This document shows, in pieces, positions 1-7,717 of a stretch of DNA of 38,875 nucleotides. Every line of letters begins with the position of its first letter. Within the stretch, counting starts at the first letter, position 1. Under the pieces are notes generated by a model. That model saw only the letters and a program-made list of their open reading frames with translations. It was not told the origin of the DNA and ran no database searches. Source of the stretch: JAHIZC01 sp043813305 (GTDB lineage Bacteria; Omnitrophota; Gorgyraeia; Gygaellales; Profunditerraquicolaceae); assembly GCA_043813305.1 (NCBI GenBank), contig JBDRLC010000032.1:1-38875 (forward strand), given 5' to 3'. Both the position numbers and the translations under genes were made by a program.

Positions 1-509
1 TTTTTCTCTTTAGCTTTTTCTTGTAATACGGCAAAGTCATCTAAATTGACAACCGCGTATCTTTCACTCTTAAGATATGCTGTTATTTCTTGAACATGAC
101 TACTTTCTTTAAAATCAATTAAAAAAATAACTTGAGACGGACCCGCCTTGATTATTCTTTCAATTTCCATAATCAGTTCATCAATTTCAAAAGGCTTTGC
201 CATAAAGCCATCAGCTTCAATATTCTTGAAAGTCATTTCTAAATCTGCTCTTGCTGTCAAGACTAAAACCGGGTATTTAGAATGGCCATGTGGCGTGGAT
301 ATTTTATTATAAAACTCTATTCCGCTCATCTTAGGTAAATTAATATCCAATATAATTAAATCAGGAATGACTTCGTTAAGTTTCTCTAATGCTTCTATAC
401 CATCATAAGCAGCTACTACTTCATACCCTCTTGTCTGCAGCCGGAATTTTATTAATTGCACCAAATCTGCCTCATCTTCAATTAATAGAATGGTTTTATT
501 GTATTCCAT
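1..509 (-). CDS. Response regulator receiver protein, cut by the left window edge
   Basis: The reading frame starts at the ATG at 509 and stays open to base 3, giving 169 visible residues. Residues 1 to about 122 form a CheY-like receiver: acidic pair in LLIEDEAD near residues 11-13, phosphoacceptor aspartate in LIILDINLP, threonine in LVLTARA, and lysine-proline in FMAKPFE. After a short linker (RIIKAGPS) a second alpha/beta segment begins, QVIFLIDFKESSHVQEI, which resembles the start of another receiver fold but lacks the acidic pair. The gene lies 14 bases after the preceding receiver gene and is presumably cotranscribed with the upstream kinase. The output domain, if any, is outside the window. 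The receiver call is firm; the second domain is inference. Confidence 0.85.
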   Translation of the reverse strand, partial: MEYNKTILLIEDEADLVQLIKFRLQTRGYEVVAAYDGIEALEKLNEVIPDLIILDINLPKMSGIEFYNKISTPHGHSKYPVLVLTARADLEMTFKNIEADGFMAKPFEIDELIMEIERIIKAGPSQVIFLIDFKESSHVQEITAYLKSERYAVVNLDDFAVLQEKAKEK

Positions 510-523
510 CTAAACCTTAGTCT

Positions 524-889
524 TTAACCTATAAGCCTCTTGACTTTGCTTAATAATTCCTCGAGTTCAAAGGGTTTCGTCAAATAACCATCTGCTCCAA
601 TTTCTTTAACCTTCGCTGATAGGTCGTCCATAGTACTGGCAGTAAATAATAAAACAGGGATGTGTTTTAATTTATCATTATTTTTTAGCTGCCTACAGAC
701 TTCATCTCCTCTGATTGAAGGTAAAATTAAATCTAGAAGTACAAGGTCAGGCATATTTTCTTGGGTTAACTCAATTGCCTCTTTGCCATTGACAGCATTG
801 ATTATTTCATAACCTGCCTTTTTTAACCTAAATGCCGCCACCTTAAGTAAATCCGGTTCGTCGTCAACAATCAAAATTTTCTTTGGCAT
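524..889 (-). CDS. Single-domain response regulator (CheY-like)
   Basis: This 121-residue protein is a stand-alone receiver domain with no DNA-binding output. The active-site residues are visible: acidic pocket D9/D10/E11, phosphoacceptor D53 in LLDLILP, T83 in LFTAS and K105-P106 in YLTKPFE. It starts 2 bases after the stop codon of the histidine kinase, so translational coupling and a cognate partnership with that kinase are likely. Single-domain receivers of this kind usually act in a phosphorelay or by protein-protein contact. The target is unknown; the next gene, another receiver with a C-terminal extension, is the natural candidate partner. Confidence 0.9.
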   Translation of the reverse strand: MPKKILIVDDEPDLLKVAAFRLKKAGYEIINAVNGKEAIELTQENMPDLVLLDLILPSIRGDEVCRQLKNNDKLKHIPVLLFTASTMDDLSAKVKEIGADGYLTKPFELEELLSKVKRLIG

Positions 890-891
890 AC

Positions 892-2262
892 CTAACCCCG
901 GCGTTCTGTAATCGGTAAAACGAAGCAGAAAGTAGAACCTTTACCAAATTTCGATTCTGACCAAATTTTCCCCTTGTGTTGCTCAATTATTTGTTTACTT
1001 ATTACCAAGCCTAAGCCTGTTCCTCCTGTCATCCTCTCTTTTCCTAACTGCTCGAATGGCTGAAAAAGTCTGGGTTTTTCTATTTCTGCTATTCCTAGGC
1101 CGGTGTCATGCACTGAGATACATACCGCGTTATCTTTCCTATCTGTAGTAATTGTAATGCCACCCCTGTCTGTGAATTTGATTGCGTTGCCAACCAGGTT
1201 TACCAAAACCTGAGTAATTTTGCCTATGTCGAATTCTATTTTGGGCAAATCTTCCTTAAGTTCGATCTTAAAATCTAACCCTTTATTTTTTGCTAGTTGC
1301 CCCATCGTTTTATCTATTTCTCTAACAACTTCGTTTATATCGTTTGCTTTTGTCTCGAATTCCATTCTTCCGGACTCTATCTTCTGGAAATCCAGAACAT
1401 CGTTAATTATTCGAGTGAGCCTATCCACGTTCCTCTTTGCGGTATTTAAAAAATCTTCTTGCTCTTCATTGATCAATCCTGTTTCTCCATCCAGAACTAT
1501 ACCGATACCTTCCTTAATAGCGGTCAGAGGCGTTCTTAATTCGTGTGATACCATTGAAACGAAATCTGACTTTACTTTCAAAACCTTTCTTAGTGTACCT
1601 TCAGTCTTTTGGCGAACAAGAATTTGTCTCTTGAGCTGGTAAAAAATCATAAGAATTAACGCAAAACTCAAACTATAGCCTAGGATTATTACGGACAGCG
1701 TCTTACTTTTATTTTTTTTGTTTTCATCCGACCAGTTTTCTAAGAACTCCTTCTCGCTTTTAATCAACTCATCCATATCCTGACGTACCTGATCCATAAT
1801 CACTTTCCCTTGATTAGTGAAGTCAGATTGTAACGCTGTATCGGAGTCTCCTTCGACCATCCAGTCTATCGATTCTTCGAGTAAGTCAAGTTTTTCCTGG
1901 ATTACCGAATTAAGAGTAATTAATTTCCGCTTTTCCTCAACTTGGTTTAAATTTAACGCTACGAATTCAGTCCTTAATTTCTCAATAACTGAAAGAGCAT
2001 TATTATATACTGCAAGGAAATGCTTTTTTCCTGTAAGAACAAACCCTCGTCGCGCAGTTTCGGCATCCTTTAAATAAGAAAATAATTCTTCTATTTTTAT
2101 TAAATTTCGGTAGGTATTGTTTTCTTTAATATCGGTTTTATACATTTTATTGAGATTAAAATATGCAACTAAGCCAACTGCTAAGTTCACCAATAATGCC
2201 AGGGTAAGACTGAAAAGTAGAATATTTTTTTTAATCAAGCCTAAAAAATAGGTACCTTTCAT
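892..2262 (-). CDS. CHASE3-type membrane sensor histidine kinase
   Basis: The 456-residue protein has a transmembrane helix at about 15-35, an extracytoplasmic helical sensor at about 36-185 with the CHASE3-like signature AETARRGFVLTG (67-78), and a second helix at about 188-208. A HisKA dimerisation domain follows, with H240 in the H-box SHELRTPLT, then a HATPase_c domain with N-box LVNLVGNAIKF (352-362), G1 box DTGLG (386-390) and G2 box GTGLGL (414-419). All catalytic motifs are intact and there is no fused receiver, so phosphotransfer must go to the separate receivers on either side. The start has a purine-rich AAAGGGAT sequence upstream. The stimulus cannot be read from sequence. Confidence 0.93.
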   Translation of the reverse strand: MKGTYFLGLIKKNILLFSLTLALLVNLAVGLVAYFNLNKMYKTDIKENNTYRNLIKIEELFSYLKDAETARRGFVLTGKKHFLAVYNNALSVIEKLRTEFVALNLNQVEEKRKLITLNSVIQEKLDLLEESIDWMVEGDSDTALQSDFTNQGKVIMDQVRQDMDELIKSEKEFLENWSDENKKNKSKTLSVIILGYSLSFALILMIFYQLKRQILVRQKTEGTLRKVLKVKSDFVSMVSHELRTPLTAIKEGIGIVLDGETGLINEEQEDFLNTAKRNVDRLTRIINDVLDFQKIESGRMEFETKANDINEVVREIDKTMGQLAKNKGLDFKIELKEDLPKIEFDIGKITQVLVNLVGNAIKFTDRGGITITTDRKDNAVCISVHDTGLGIAEIEKPRLFQPFEQLGKERMTGGTGLGLVISKQIIEQHKGKIWSESKFGKGSTFCFVLPITERRG

Positions 2263-2296
2263 AAATTTTTATCCCTTTTTTCGAAAAGGCTCTTTA

Positions 2297-2662
2297 TTAT
2301 TTTTTTAAGATATTTTTTATAGTGGCGATTAATGTATGGTGGTCATAGGGCTTTTCTAAATAAGCCTCTACTCCTTCATCTAAGACTTGCTGTTTATATA
2401 CCTCATCATTTATGCCTGTAAGTACAACCACTGGAATGGTTTGAGAATAATTTGATGCCCTAATATTTTTTAAAACCGAAAGGCCACCGCCAGCAGGTAA
2501 CATTAAATCCAAAATAATCAGATCCGGTCTCTCCTTAAGGGTAAGCTCTAATCCCCGGTAAGCATCGCTAGCAACACAGATACTAAAGCCTTCCACAGAG
2601 AGCCGTTTTATCAAAACTTTTGCTGTATCTTGTTCGTCTTCAATAATTAGAATTTTGTCCAT
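2297..2662 (-). CDS. Single-domain response regulator (CheY-like), first gene of the signalling cluster
   Basis: This is a 121-residue receiver domain with acidic residues E8/D9/E10, phosphoacceptor D52 in LILDLMLP, T82 in VVLTG and K104-P105 in YLEKPYD. It stands 34 bases upstream of the histidine kinase and has a strong Shine-Dalgarno (AAGGAGG just before the ATG). It carries no output domain. Together with the kinase and the two receivers downstream it forms a four-gene phosphorelay-like cluster. Which receiver is phosphorylated by the kinase cannot be decided here. Confidence 0.9.
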   Translation of the reverse strand: MDKILIIEDEQDTAKVLIKRLSVEGFSICVASDAYRGLELTLKERPDLIILDLMLPAGGGLSVLKNIRASNYSQTIPVVVLTGINDEVYKQQVLDEGVEAYLEKPYDHHTLIATIKNILKK

Positions 2663-2726
2663 ATCCCCTCCTTTTTCAACTAAATATAACGAACTTAAAA
2701 ATAGCTATCTTGCATTGCTAATATTA

Positions 2727-4466
2727 CTACTCGGAATCCGAAAAGGAATCCTTCTTAACTTTATATACTACCAGAAACGGAATAGGATCATCTCCGGCTT
2801 CATCAGCGTAGACCAGTTCAAAATGCTTAAGGTCCTGCCGGTTGAGCATCTGAAAGAGCATACTCTTTATACCTTTCTCAGTGAAATTAATAGTCAATTC
2901 TTTTGATTGCCTGCTCTGTTTAGACGGTGTCAAGAAATCCTCGGAGTTCAACTCAGGAGGCGCAAATAATATACTCAGCTGAGGAATACGCAAGAGTTGT
3001 TTTCTCAGGATTACCAACTCCACACCGTACTTTTGAGCAATCTCAAAAGCCTTATCCTCATCACTTACATAAAACCTTGATATATCCTTCAAAATCTCAG
3101 CGCTTCCCAGAGGCAGATACTCCAGATATTGCCCTCCTACCATCTTTAAGGAACCCGCACCTGCATCCTCACTTACCCAGGTAATATGGTCAATGGTGAC
3201 TGCCTTCGGATAATTCTCCTTCAAGTATTTGAGCATCTTAATACTTCTTGCATTAGTCCGCACCTCACTGATGCTATCCGGGTCTAAAGCGCTTAATCTT
3301 TGGCTGGAAATATTATAACCAACAACTCCTACAATTAAAAATATGACAATAAATACCGCCGGAAGATATTTGGAATCCTCTGTGAATAGAAAACGCGCTA
3401 TCGAAGATACCGCGATACTCATCGCTATTGCCGAGATAATCGGGATCACCGCCACATAACCACGCCAGCCCGTATAAGTTGCCACTGCTCCCAAAATTAT
3501 CCAAAAGAGAAACAACAGGTTTTTGGGATTTCTTTTGAATATACAAATTAAAAAAGCAATCGGAATAGAGAAAATCGCAATCCCGCTGGTAAAAATATAA
3601 AATTGTATAGCCTTCCTCTGATGCAGAACGGTAAAATTCTTCATAAACCAATCCATCTCTGGATGATGCGGGTTTAAACCGTATTTTGAAAAAATCGGAT
3701 AGTACCAGGGTAGGCTCATAATAAGCACCGGAATAGAACAGGCAAGAAAAAATTTAAAAGCATTTTTAGCCAGGCCGGGGCTATAGATAATAATCGAAAG
3801 AGACATAAATAAGATCAAAGGAAGATAGATTAATGCTGTTCCGCTCCATGAGAGCATAGCTAAAGCAAAGAGTATTCCTGAGATCATACAGAGATAAAGG
3901 CCTTTTTTCCCGGTTATATCCGTCAAAAGCATAAAAAGCAGCGAAATCGCTGCCAGAGAAAATAAATCGCCGGGAACAAAAGGCATTAATTCTCCGGCGC
4001 GGGCACGGATAATCATACCATACGACAATGAACCCGCCAAGGCACCGATAATACTAAATAATTTATCTTGGGAAATCAGATAAGACAACCAATAGATCAA
4101 GAGAATATAAAAAATCGCCTCGAGCAGATTAAAATAATGAGTGAATATAGTAAGAGGCATAAACCTAGCGAACATCTTATAAGCTGAAGCTACAACATAG
4201 TGAAAGAGCGGCGGATAAGTCATCGGACGGCTCAAGGTCGTAAATTCGTAGATGTCGGGATTTAAACGATGCCCGCTCTCGAATACCTCATTAATCTGGC
4301 GGTAATGCCACCAGGCATCGTCGCTGATATAGCCATCTAATTTAATATTCTGCATCCTTAATGGCAAGCCAATCAGGCATACTAACCCAAGAAAAATTGC
4401 AATTGTCGAACGCCTGTAAAAGAATCGCGTAAATTTGCTTACCCTGCTCTCTTTACTTTTTTTCAT
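2727..4466 (-). CDS. STT3/AglB-like multi-pass membrane glycosyltransferase (GT-C fold)
   Basis: The 579-residue protein has about a dozen hydrophobic segments in its first 390 residues and a soluble C-terminal part. Two features resemble the oligosaccharyltransferase catalytic subunit family: the first acidic motif SDDAWWHYR (48-56), placed after the first transmembrane helix like the metal-binding aspartate of STT3, and RARAGELMPFVPGD in a later loop, placed like the second acidic motif. The hallmark WWDYG motif is not present; the equivalent region reads ITWVSEDAGAGS. It may therefore transfer a lipid-linked glycan to protein, or be a divergent GT-C enzyme with another acceptor. The ATG lies 1 base after the stop of the preceding gene, so it is translationally coupled. 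Family assignment is moderately sure, reaction uncertain. Confidence 0.65.
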   Translation of the reverse strand: MKKSKESRVSKFTRFFYRRSTIAIFLGLVCLIGLPLRMQNIKLDGYISDDAWWHYRQINEVFESGHRLNPDIYEFTTLSRPMTYPPLFHYVVASAYKMFARFMPLTIFTHYFNLLEAIFYILLIYWLSYLISQDKLFSIIGALAGSLSYGMIIRARAGELMPFVPGDLFSLAAISLLFMLLTDITGKKGLYLCMISGILFALAMLSWSGTALIYLPLILFMSLSIIIYSPGLAKNAFKFFLACSIPVLIMSLPWYYPIFSKYGLNPHHPEMDWFMKNFTVLHQRKAIQFYIFTSGIAIFSIPIAFLICIFKRNPKNLLFLFWIILGAVATYTGWRGYVAVIPIISAIAMSIAVSSIARFLFTEDSKYLPAVFIVIFLIVGVVGYNISSQRLSALDPDSISEVRTNARSIKMLKYLKENYPKAVTIDHITWVSEDAGAGSLKMVGGQYLEYLPLGSAEILKDISRFYVSDEDKAFEIAQKYGVELVILRKQLLRIPQLSILFAPPELNSEDFLTPSKQSRQSKELTINFTEKGIKSMLFQMLNRQDLKHFELVYADEAGDDPIPFLVVYKVKKDSFSDSE

Positions 4467-4467
4467 A

Positions 4468-5808
4468 TTAATCTAAAGTATCCTCGATATTTATATAATC
4501 CTTAAAATCCATCTTCTCCCCTAATTCTTGTTTTGTAACTCTGACTCTGTCAGAAACATAGGGATGAGTCCTGAAATACGAATGGGGACTAGCCGGTTTT
4601 CTTCTGTTTATTTCGTGTAATTTTTTTAAAAAATTCACCATCCCCTCGGGATTATACCCTGCTAACTTGGAATAGCGCACGCCTAACTTATCAGCCAATA
4701 GTTCATCCTCTCTTGAATAACCTAATAACAGCTGGGTAAAAGCCGCATCCGCAGCAGCAAGTACTTTTCCTGAGTCAGGGGTTGCTGCGCCTAAGAGCAT
4801 CAGCAAAGAGTATCCCTGAAGTGCTTGGAGTTTTTTTATGCTGTGTCTGGCAACGATATGCGCGACTTCATGTGCGATAACGCCTGCGAGTTCGTCGTCA
4901 TTGTCTATTTTCTCTACTAAACCTTTATTGATATATACAAACCCACCCGGTAAAGATACGGCATTAACCTCCTCGTCATCCAAAACCTTGAAATAATAAT
5001 CGATATCCTGCCTGTCGCAAACGCTGGCAATATTCTTGCCGATATCCTCTATACGTTTCTGGATCAAAGGATCATCTACCAATTCATATTCCTTCTCTAC
5101 CTGTTTGACTATGGCCTTGCCTAATTGGACTTCTTTTTCCGTACTATAATTGTATAAATAGGTTTCTTCCTGTCCGGTGACAATATTGTATTCTCTAGAA
5201 CATCCGCCAAAGCCGAAAGATACGGCCAATATCACTCCCAGGACCCCTATTCGCTTGAGCATAAGAAATAGCTTTCTTAAGGGTAGCCCGACCACATTAT
5301 AAAAACAGCCTTCTATCCGTCGGATAAACAATGCCCCCCTACCCTGGATATCAAAACTCCCTGCCATATCTAAGGGAGAAACCCGGGAAAAATATGCATT
5401 TATTTCTCTGTCGGTTAGCTGATCCATATAGACCTTGCTTTTTTCGTAATCCACTAAAGTTTTATTCTTATCTTTATCAATTACGGCAATCCCGGTATAG
5501 AGCCATTGCGGTCTTCTCGATAATCTTTTTAGCATCCTTGCGGCTGCCTTTAAATTCTTCGGTTTACCGAATATTTTACCATCCTGAACTACGATCGTAT
5601 CCGCACCAATTATAATACCATTTTTAACCCTTTTCGCAACTTCTTTTGCTTTTTCCCGGGCGTTTCTTTTTACCAAAGCCGGGTAAGATAAATCAAGGGT
5701 TCGATGCGCCTCCCTGATCCCGCTGGGGATAACTTTAAATTTTAAACCAAAAACGCTAAAAAGTTTTTTCCTTGCCTTAGAACACGTAGCCAAATATATC
5801 ATCTTCAA
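4468..5808 (-). CDS. maf: Maf nucleotide pyrophosphatase fused in frame to an M48 metalloprotease lipoprotein
   Basis: One uninterrupted 446-codon frame encodes two proteins usually found apart. Residues 1 to about 188 are a complete Maf-family nucleoside triphosphate pyrophosphatase (LATCSKARKKLF at 6-17, GADTIV 68-73, GKP 81-83, YNVVGLPL 170-177). Residues 183-203 read MLKRIGVLGVILAVSF then GFGGC, a lipoprotein-like signal with a cysteine at 203. Residues 204-446 are an M48 peptidase: zinc motif HEVAH (313-317) and third ligand in ELLAD (369-373). The last helix of Maf and the first residues of the signal peptide are the same codons, and there is no stop between them. The start overlaps the upstream flavoprotein stop by 4 bases. 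The product may be a single membrane-spanning fusion or may be accompanied by a protease made from an internal start. Confidence 0.88.
   Translation of the reverse strand: MKMIYLATCSKARKKLFSVFGLKFKVIPSGIREAHRTLDLSYPALVKRNAREKAKEVAKRVKNGIIIGADTIVVQDGKIFGKPKNLKAAARMLKRLSRRPQWLYTGIAVIDKDKNKTLVDYEKSKVYMDQLTDREINAYFSRVSPLDMAGSFDIQGRGALFIRRIEGCFYNVVGLPLRKLFLMLKRIGVLGVILAVSFGFGGCSREYNIVTGQEETYLYNYSTEKEVQLGKAIVKQVEKEYELVDDPLIQKRIEDIGKNIASVCDRQDIDYYFKVLDDEEVNAVSLPGGFVYINKGLVEKIDNDDELAGVIAHEVAHIVARHSIKKLQALQGYSLLMLLGAATPDSGKVLAAADAAFTQLLLGYSREDELLADKLGVRYSKLAGYNPEGMVNFLKKLHEINRRKPASPHSYFRTHPYVSDRVRVTKQELGEKMDFKDYINIEDTLD
5260..5262 (-). promoter_or_regulatory. Candidate internal start codon for the M48 lipoprotein
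   Basis: Met183 of the Maf-M48 frame is an ATG followed at once by a basic pair and a hydrophobic run ending in GFGGC, exactly where a free-standing lipoprotein would begin. A purine-rich AAGAAAG lies about 10-16 bases upstream, a weak ribosome-binding site. Use of this start is inferred from the protein architecture only. Confidence 0.4.
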
Positions 5809-7049
5809 TTTAACGAGGCGCTCTCACCGGCAAGATATCCTGTTGAAAATGCTTCTTGCAGATTAAAACCTCCTGTGTCCGCGTCTAAATCCAAAATCTC
5901 GCCAGAGAAATATAACCCTTTGATCAAACGTGATTCCATTGTACGCGGATTTACATCCCCTAAAGATACTCCTCCGCGGGTAATCATTGCCTCTTTGATC
6001 GGCCTCGGCCTAAGGATATCCAGCCTAAACGCCTTGAATAATGATACTAAATTCTTACGTTCAAGCTGCGTAATCTGACTGACAGATTTATTTGAATCAA
6101 TCTTCGCAACTTCCAAAAATGTATTAATCATTGCAATCGGGAGCATGCTCTTTAATACTTTCTTTATCTTTACCGTTGGATTCTCCTTGAACTCTCTTAA
6201 TAATCTTCCATTAATCTGCTCTTGGGATAGAGCGGGCTTTAGGTCTATCTCTAGATAAACCTGCCTGCCTTCATCCATCCAATCCAAGATCCTGCCGCTT
6301 AAGGACAGAGCTAAAGCCCCGGAAATACCAAAATCCGTAAAAAGTAACTCGCCTATATCCGAGATACTCTGCCTCTGGCCGTCGCTAAATTTAATTCGGA
6401 TATTCTTCAACATCAGATTTTTTAAGCTTTTAGGATATTTTTGCCTGGTCTCAAGCGGTACCAATCCGGGCCTTAAGGCAGTAATCGTATGCCCTAATCT
6501 TTGTGAAATTTTGAGCCCCTCACCGCTAGAACCCGTAAAAGCATAGGAAACCCCACCGGTAGCTAAAATCAACCTTTCACAAGGTATGGTTAAGCCGCTT
6601 TCGGATAATATACCCTTTATCTTTCCATCCTGCATAAAAATATCCTTTAAGGTAGTTTTGTAGATTATTTTTACTTTATTCTTAATCAGCTCTTTTTTTA
6701 ATATACCAAGTATGCTGCTTGATTTATCTGTCACAGGGAAAACCCGCTTCTGCCTCTCTATCTTAAGTTTTAATCCCCTCTCTTGGAAAAAATTTAAAAG
6801 CTCTGAATTAAAAAATTTCTTGAAGGCATCTCTTAAGAATTGACCATTCTTTGAGAATCTTGCCAGGAATAATTCTAAAGTGCAGGTATTGGTGAGATTG
6901 CAGCGTCCTTTGCCGCTTAAGAGGAGTTTTTTGCCTAGGATAGGGTTCTTTTCTACAAGGGTTACTTCTTGATTAAGCTGGCCGGCTCTGATTGCCGCCA
7001 TCATTCCCGATGGGCCGCCACCGACTACGGCTATTTTCTTTGTATTCAC
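5805..7049 (-). CDS. HI0933/BaiN-family NAD(P)/FAD-dependent flavoprotein
   Basis: The 414-residue protein has the family layout: an N-terminal dinucleotide-binding motif VVGGGPSGMMAA (about 8-19), the signature GKKLLLSGKGRCNLTNT (about 40-56), an internal LILATGGVSYAFTGSSGEG segment contacting FAD, and a C-terminal GEILDLDADTGGFNLQEA block. Members are cytosolic flavoproteins annotated as aminoacetone-oxidase-like or BaiN-like reductases, but most have no proven substrate. It lies 5 bases after pyrE and overlaps the Maf gene by 4 bases (ATGA), so it belongs to the pyrE-led transcript. The family assignment is firm; the reaction is unknown. Confidence 0.85.
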   Translation of the reverse strand: MNTKKIAVVGGGPSGMMAAIRAGQLNQEVTLVEKNPILGKKLLLSGKGRCNLTNTCTLELFLARFSKNGQFLRDAFKKFFNSELLNFFQERGLKLKIERQKRVFPVTDKSSSILGILKKELIKNKVKIIYKTTLKDIFMQDGKIKGILSESGLTIPCERLILATGGVSYAFTGSSGEGLKISQRLGHTITALRPGLVPLETRQKYPKSLKNLMLKNIRIKFSDGQRQSISDIGELLFTDFGISGALALSLSGRILDWMDEGRQVYLEIDLKPALSQEQINGRLLREFKENPTVKIKKVLKSMLPIAMINTFLEVAKIDSNKSVSQITQLERKNLVSLFKAFRLDILRPRPIKEAMITRGGVSLGDVNPRTMESRLIKGLYFSGEILDLDADTGGFNLQEAFSTGYLAGESASLN

Positions 7050-7054
7050 TAAAA

Positions 7055-7609
7055 TTATAGACCAAGGTCTTCTAAATTAAAGATCGAACTCAACCGGATT
7101 CCTTCTTTGGCCAGGCTCTGCTTGGCTCCTTCTTCTCTATCGACAATTACTATTGCTTCCTCTATTTGTACGCCTTTCTGCTTTAAAGCAGAGGCTGCTT
7201 CAAGCAACGCCCCTCCGGTAGTCGCCACATCATCAACTAAAATTACCCTATCTTTACTTTTCAACTTCGGGCCTTCGATCTGACGCCCGGCTCCGTGCAT
7301 CTTGGCTGCTTTTCTCACGATAAAGGTCTTAATCGGAATCTTTTTTATATAGCTGAGGGCTGCAATAGCTCCGGTAATCGGATCCGCTCCCAGAGTAGGC
7401 CCTCCGATAGCATCAATATTCTTATGCTTAATTAATTCCAGGATAATACCCGCTACTAGATAAGCGCCCTCCGGGGTCAAGGTGATTATTCGGCCATCCA
7501 GGTAATAATTACTCTTCTTACCGCAAGATAAAACAAACTCGCCTTTCTTGAGCGCCTTTTCTTTAAGCAGCCGCAATAATTGCCTTTTTTGATTACTTAT
7601 CTCATCCAT
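7055..7609 (-). CDS. pyrE: Orotate phosphoribosyltransferase
   Basis: PyrE joins orotate to PRPP to make orotidine 5-phosphate in pyrimidine synthesis. The 184-residue protein carries the PRPP-binding motif VILVDDVATTGGA (122-134), the N-terminal SCGKKSNYYLDGR block (28-40) and the mobile catalytic loop RKAAKMHGAGRQ (99-110) with conserved lysines and histidine. It is the first gene of a leftward operon running through the flavoprotein, Maf-M48, the STT3-like protein and probably the signalling genes. Other pyr genes are not nearby. A near-consensus promoter ends 8 bases before the ATG, and no Shine-Dalgarno could fit between them. Confidence 0.95.
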   Translation of the reverse strand: MDEISNQKRQLLRLLKEKALKKGEFVLSCGKKSNYYLDGRIITLTPEGAYLVAGIILELIKHKNIDAIGGPTLGADPITGAIAALSYIKKIPIKTFIVRKAAKMHGAGRQIEGPKLKSKDRVILVDDVATTGGALLEAASALKQKGVQIEEAIVIVDREEGAKQSLAKEGIRLSSIFNLEDLGL

Positions 7610-7617
7610 ATCTTGCT

Positions 7618-7646
7618 ATTTTACTATCTGATCCTCTAAGTGTCAA
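7618..7646 (-). promoter_or_regulatory. Sigma70-type promoter of pyrE, nearly leaderless
   Basis: Reading leftward, a perfect -35 TTGACA (7641-7646) is followed by a 17-base spacer and a -10 TAAAAT (7618-7623). The expected transcription start, 6-7 bases downstream, falls at about 7611, leaving a leader of only about 2 bases before the pyrE ATG at 7609. No ribosome-binding site could be present in such an mRNA. Confidence 0.75.
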
Positions 7647-7682
7647 CCCAATAATCGTCGAAGCTTAAGCCCCTAATAGATT

Positions 7683-7711
7683 TTGACAAATATAAAATAA
7701 ACTGTTATTAT
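7683..7711 (+). promoter_or_regulatory. Sigma70-type extended -10 promoter of comF, leaderless
   Basis: A perfect -35 TTGACA (7683-7688), a 17-base spacer and -10 TATTAT (7706-7711) preceded by an extended TGT. The expected start is near 7718, which is the A of the in-frame ATG at 7718-7720. The alternative ATG at 7712 lies directly against the -10 box and would be upstream of the RNA start. The promoter is back to back with that of pyrE; the two -35 boxes are 36 bases apart. Confidence 0.75.
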
Positions 7712-7717
7712 ATGCCT

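Noticed and set aside
1220..2077. Two rightward open frames of 140 and 86 codons opposite the histidine kinase
   Set aside because: They are antisense to well-conserved kinase motifs, and their serine-rich translations are typical of shadow frames.
3313..3651. 112-codon leftward frame inside the STT3-like gene
   Set aside because: It is an out-of-frame shadow of the larger membrane protein gene and has no independent support.
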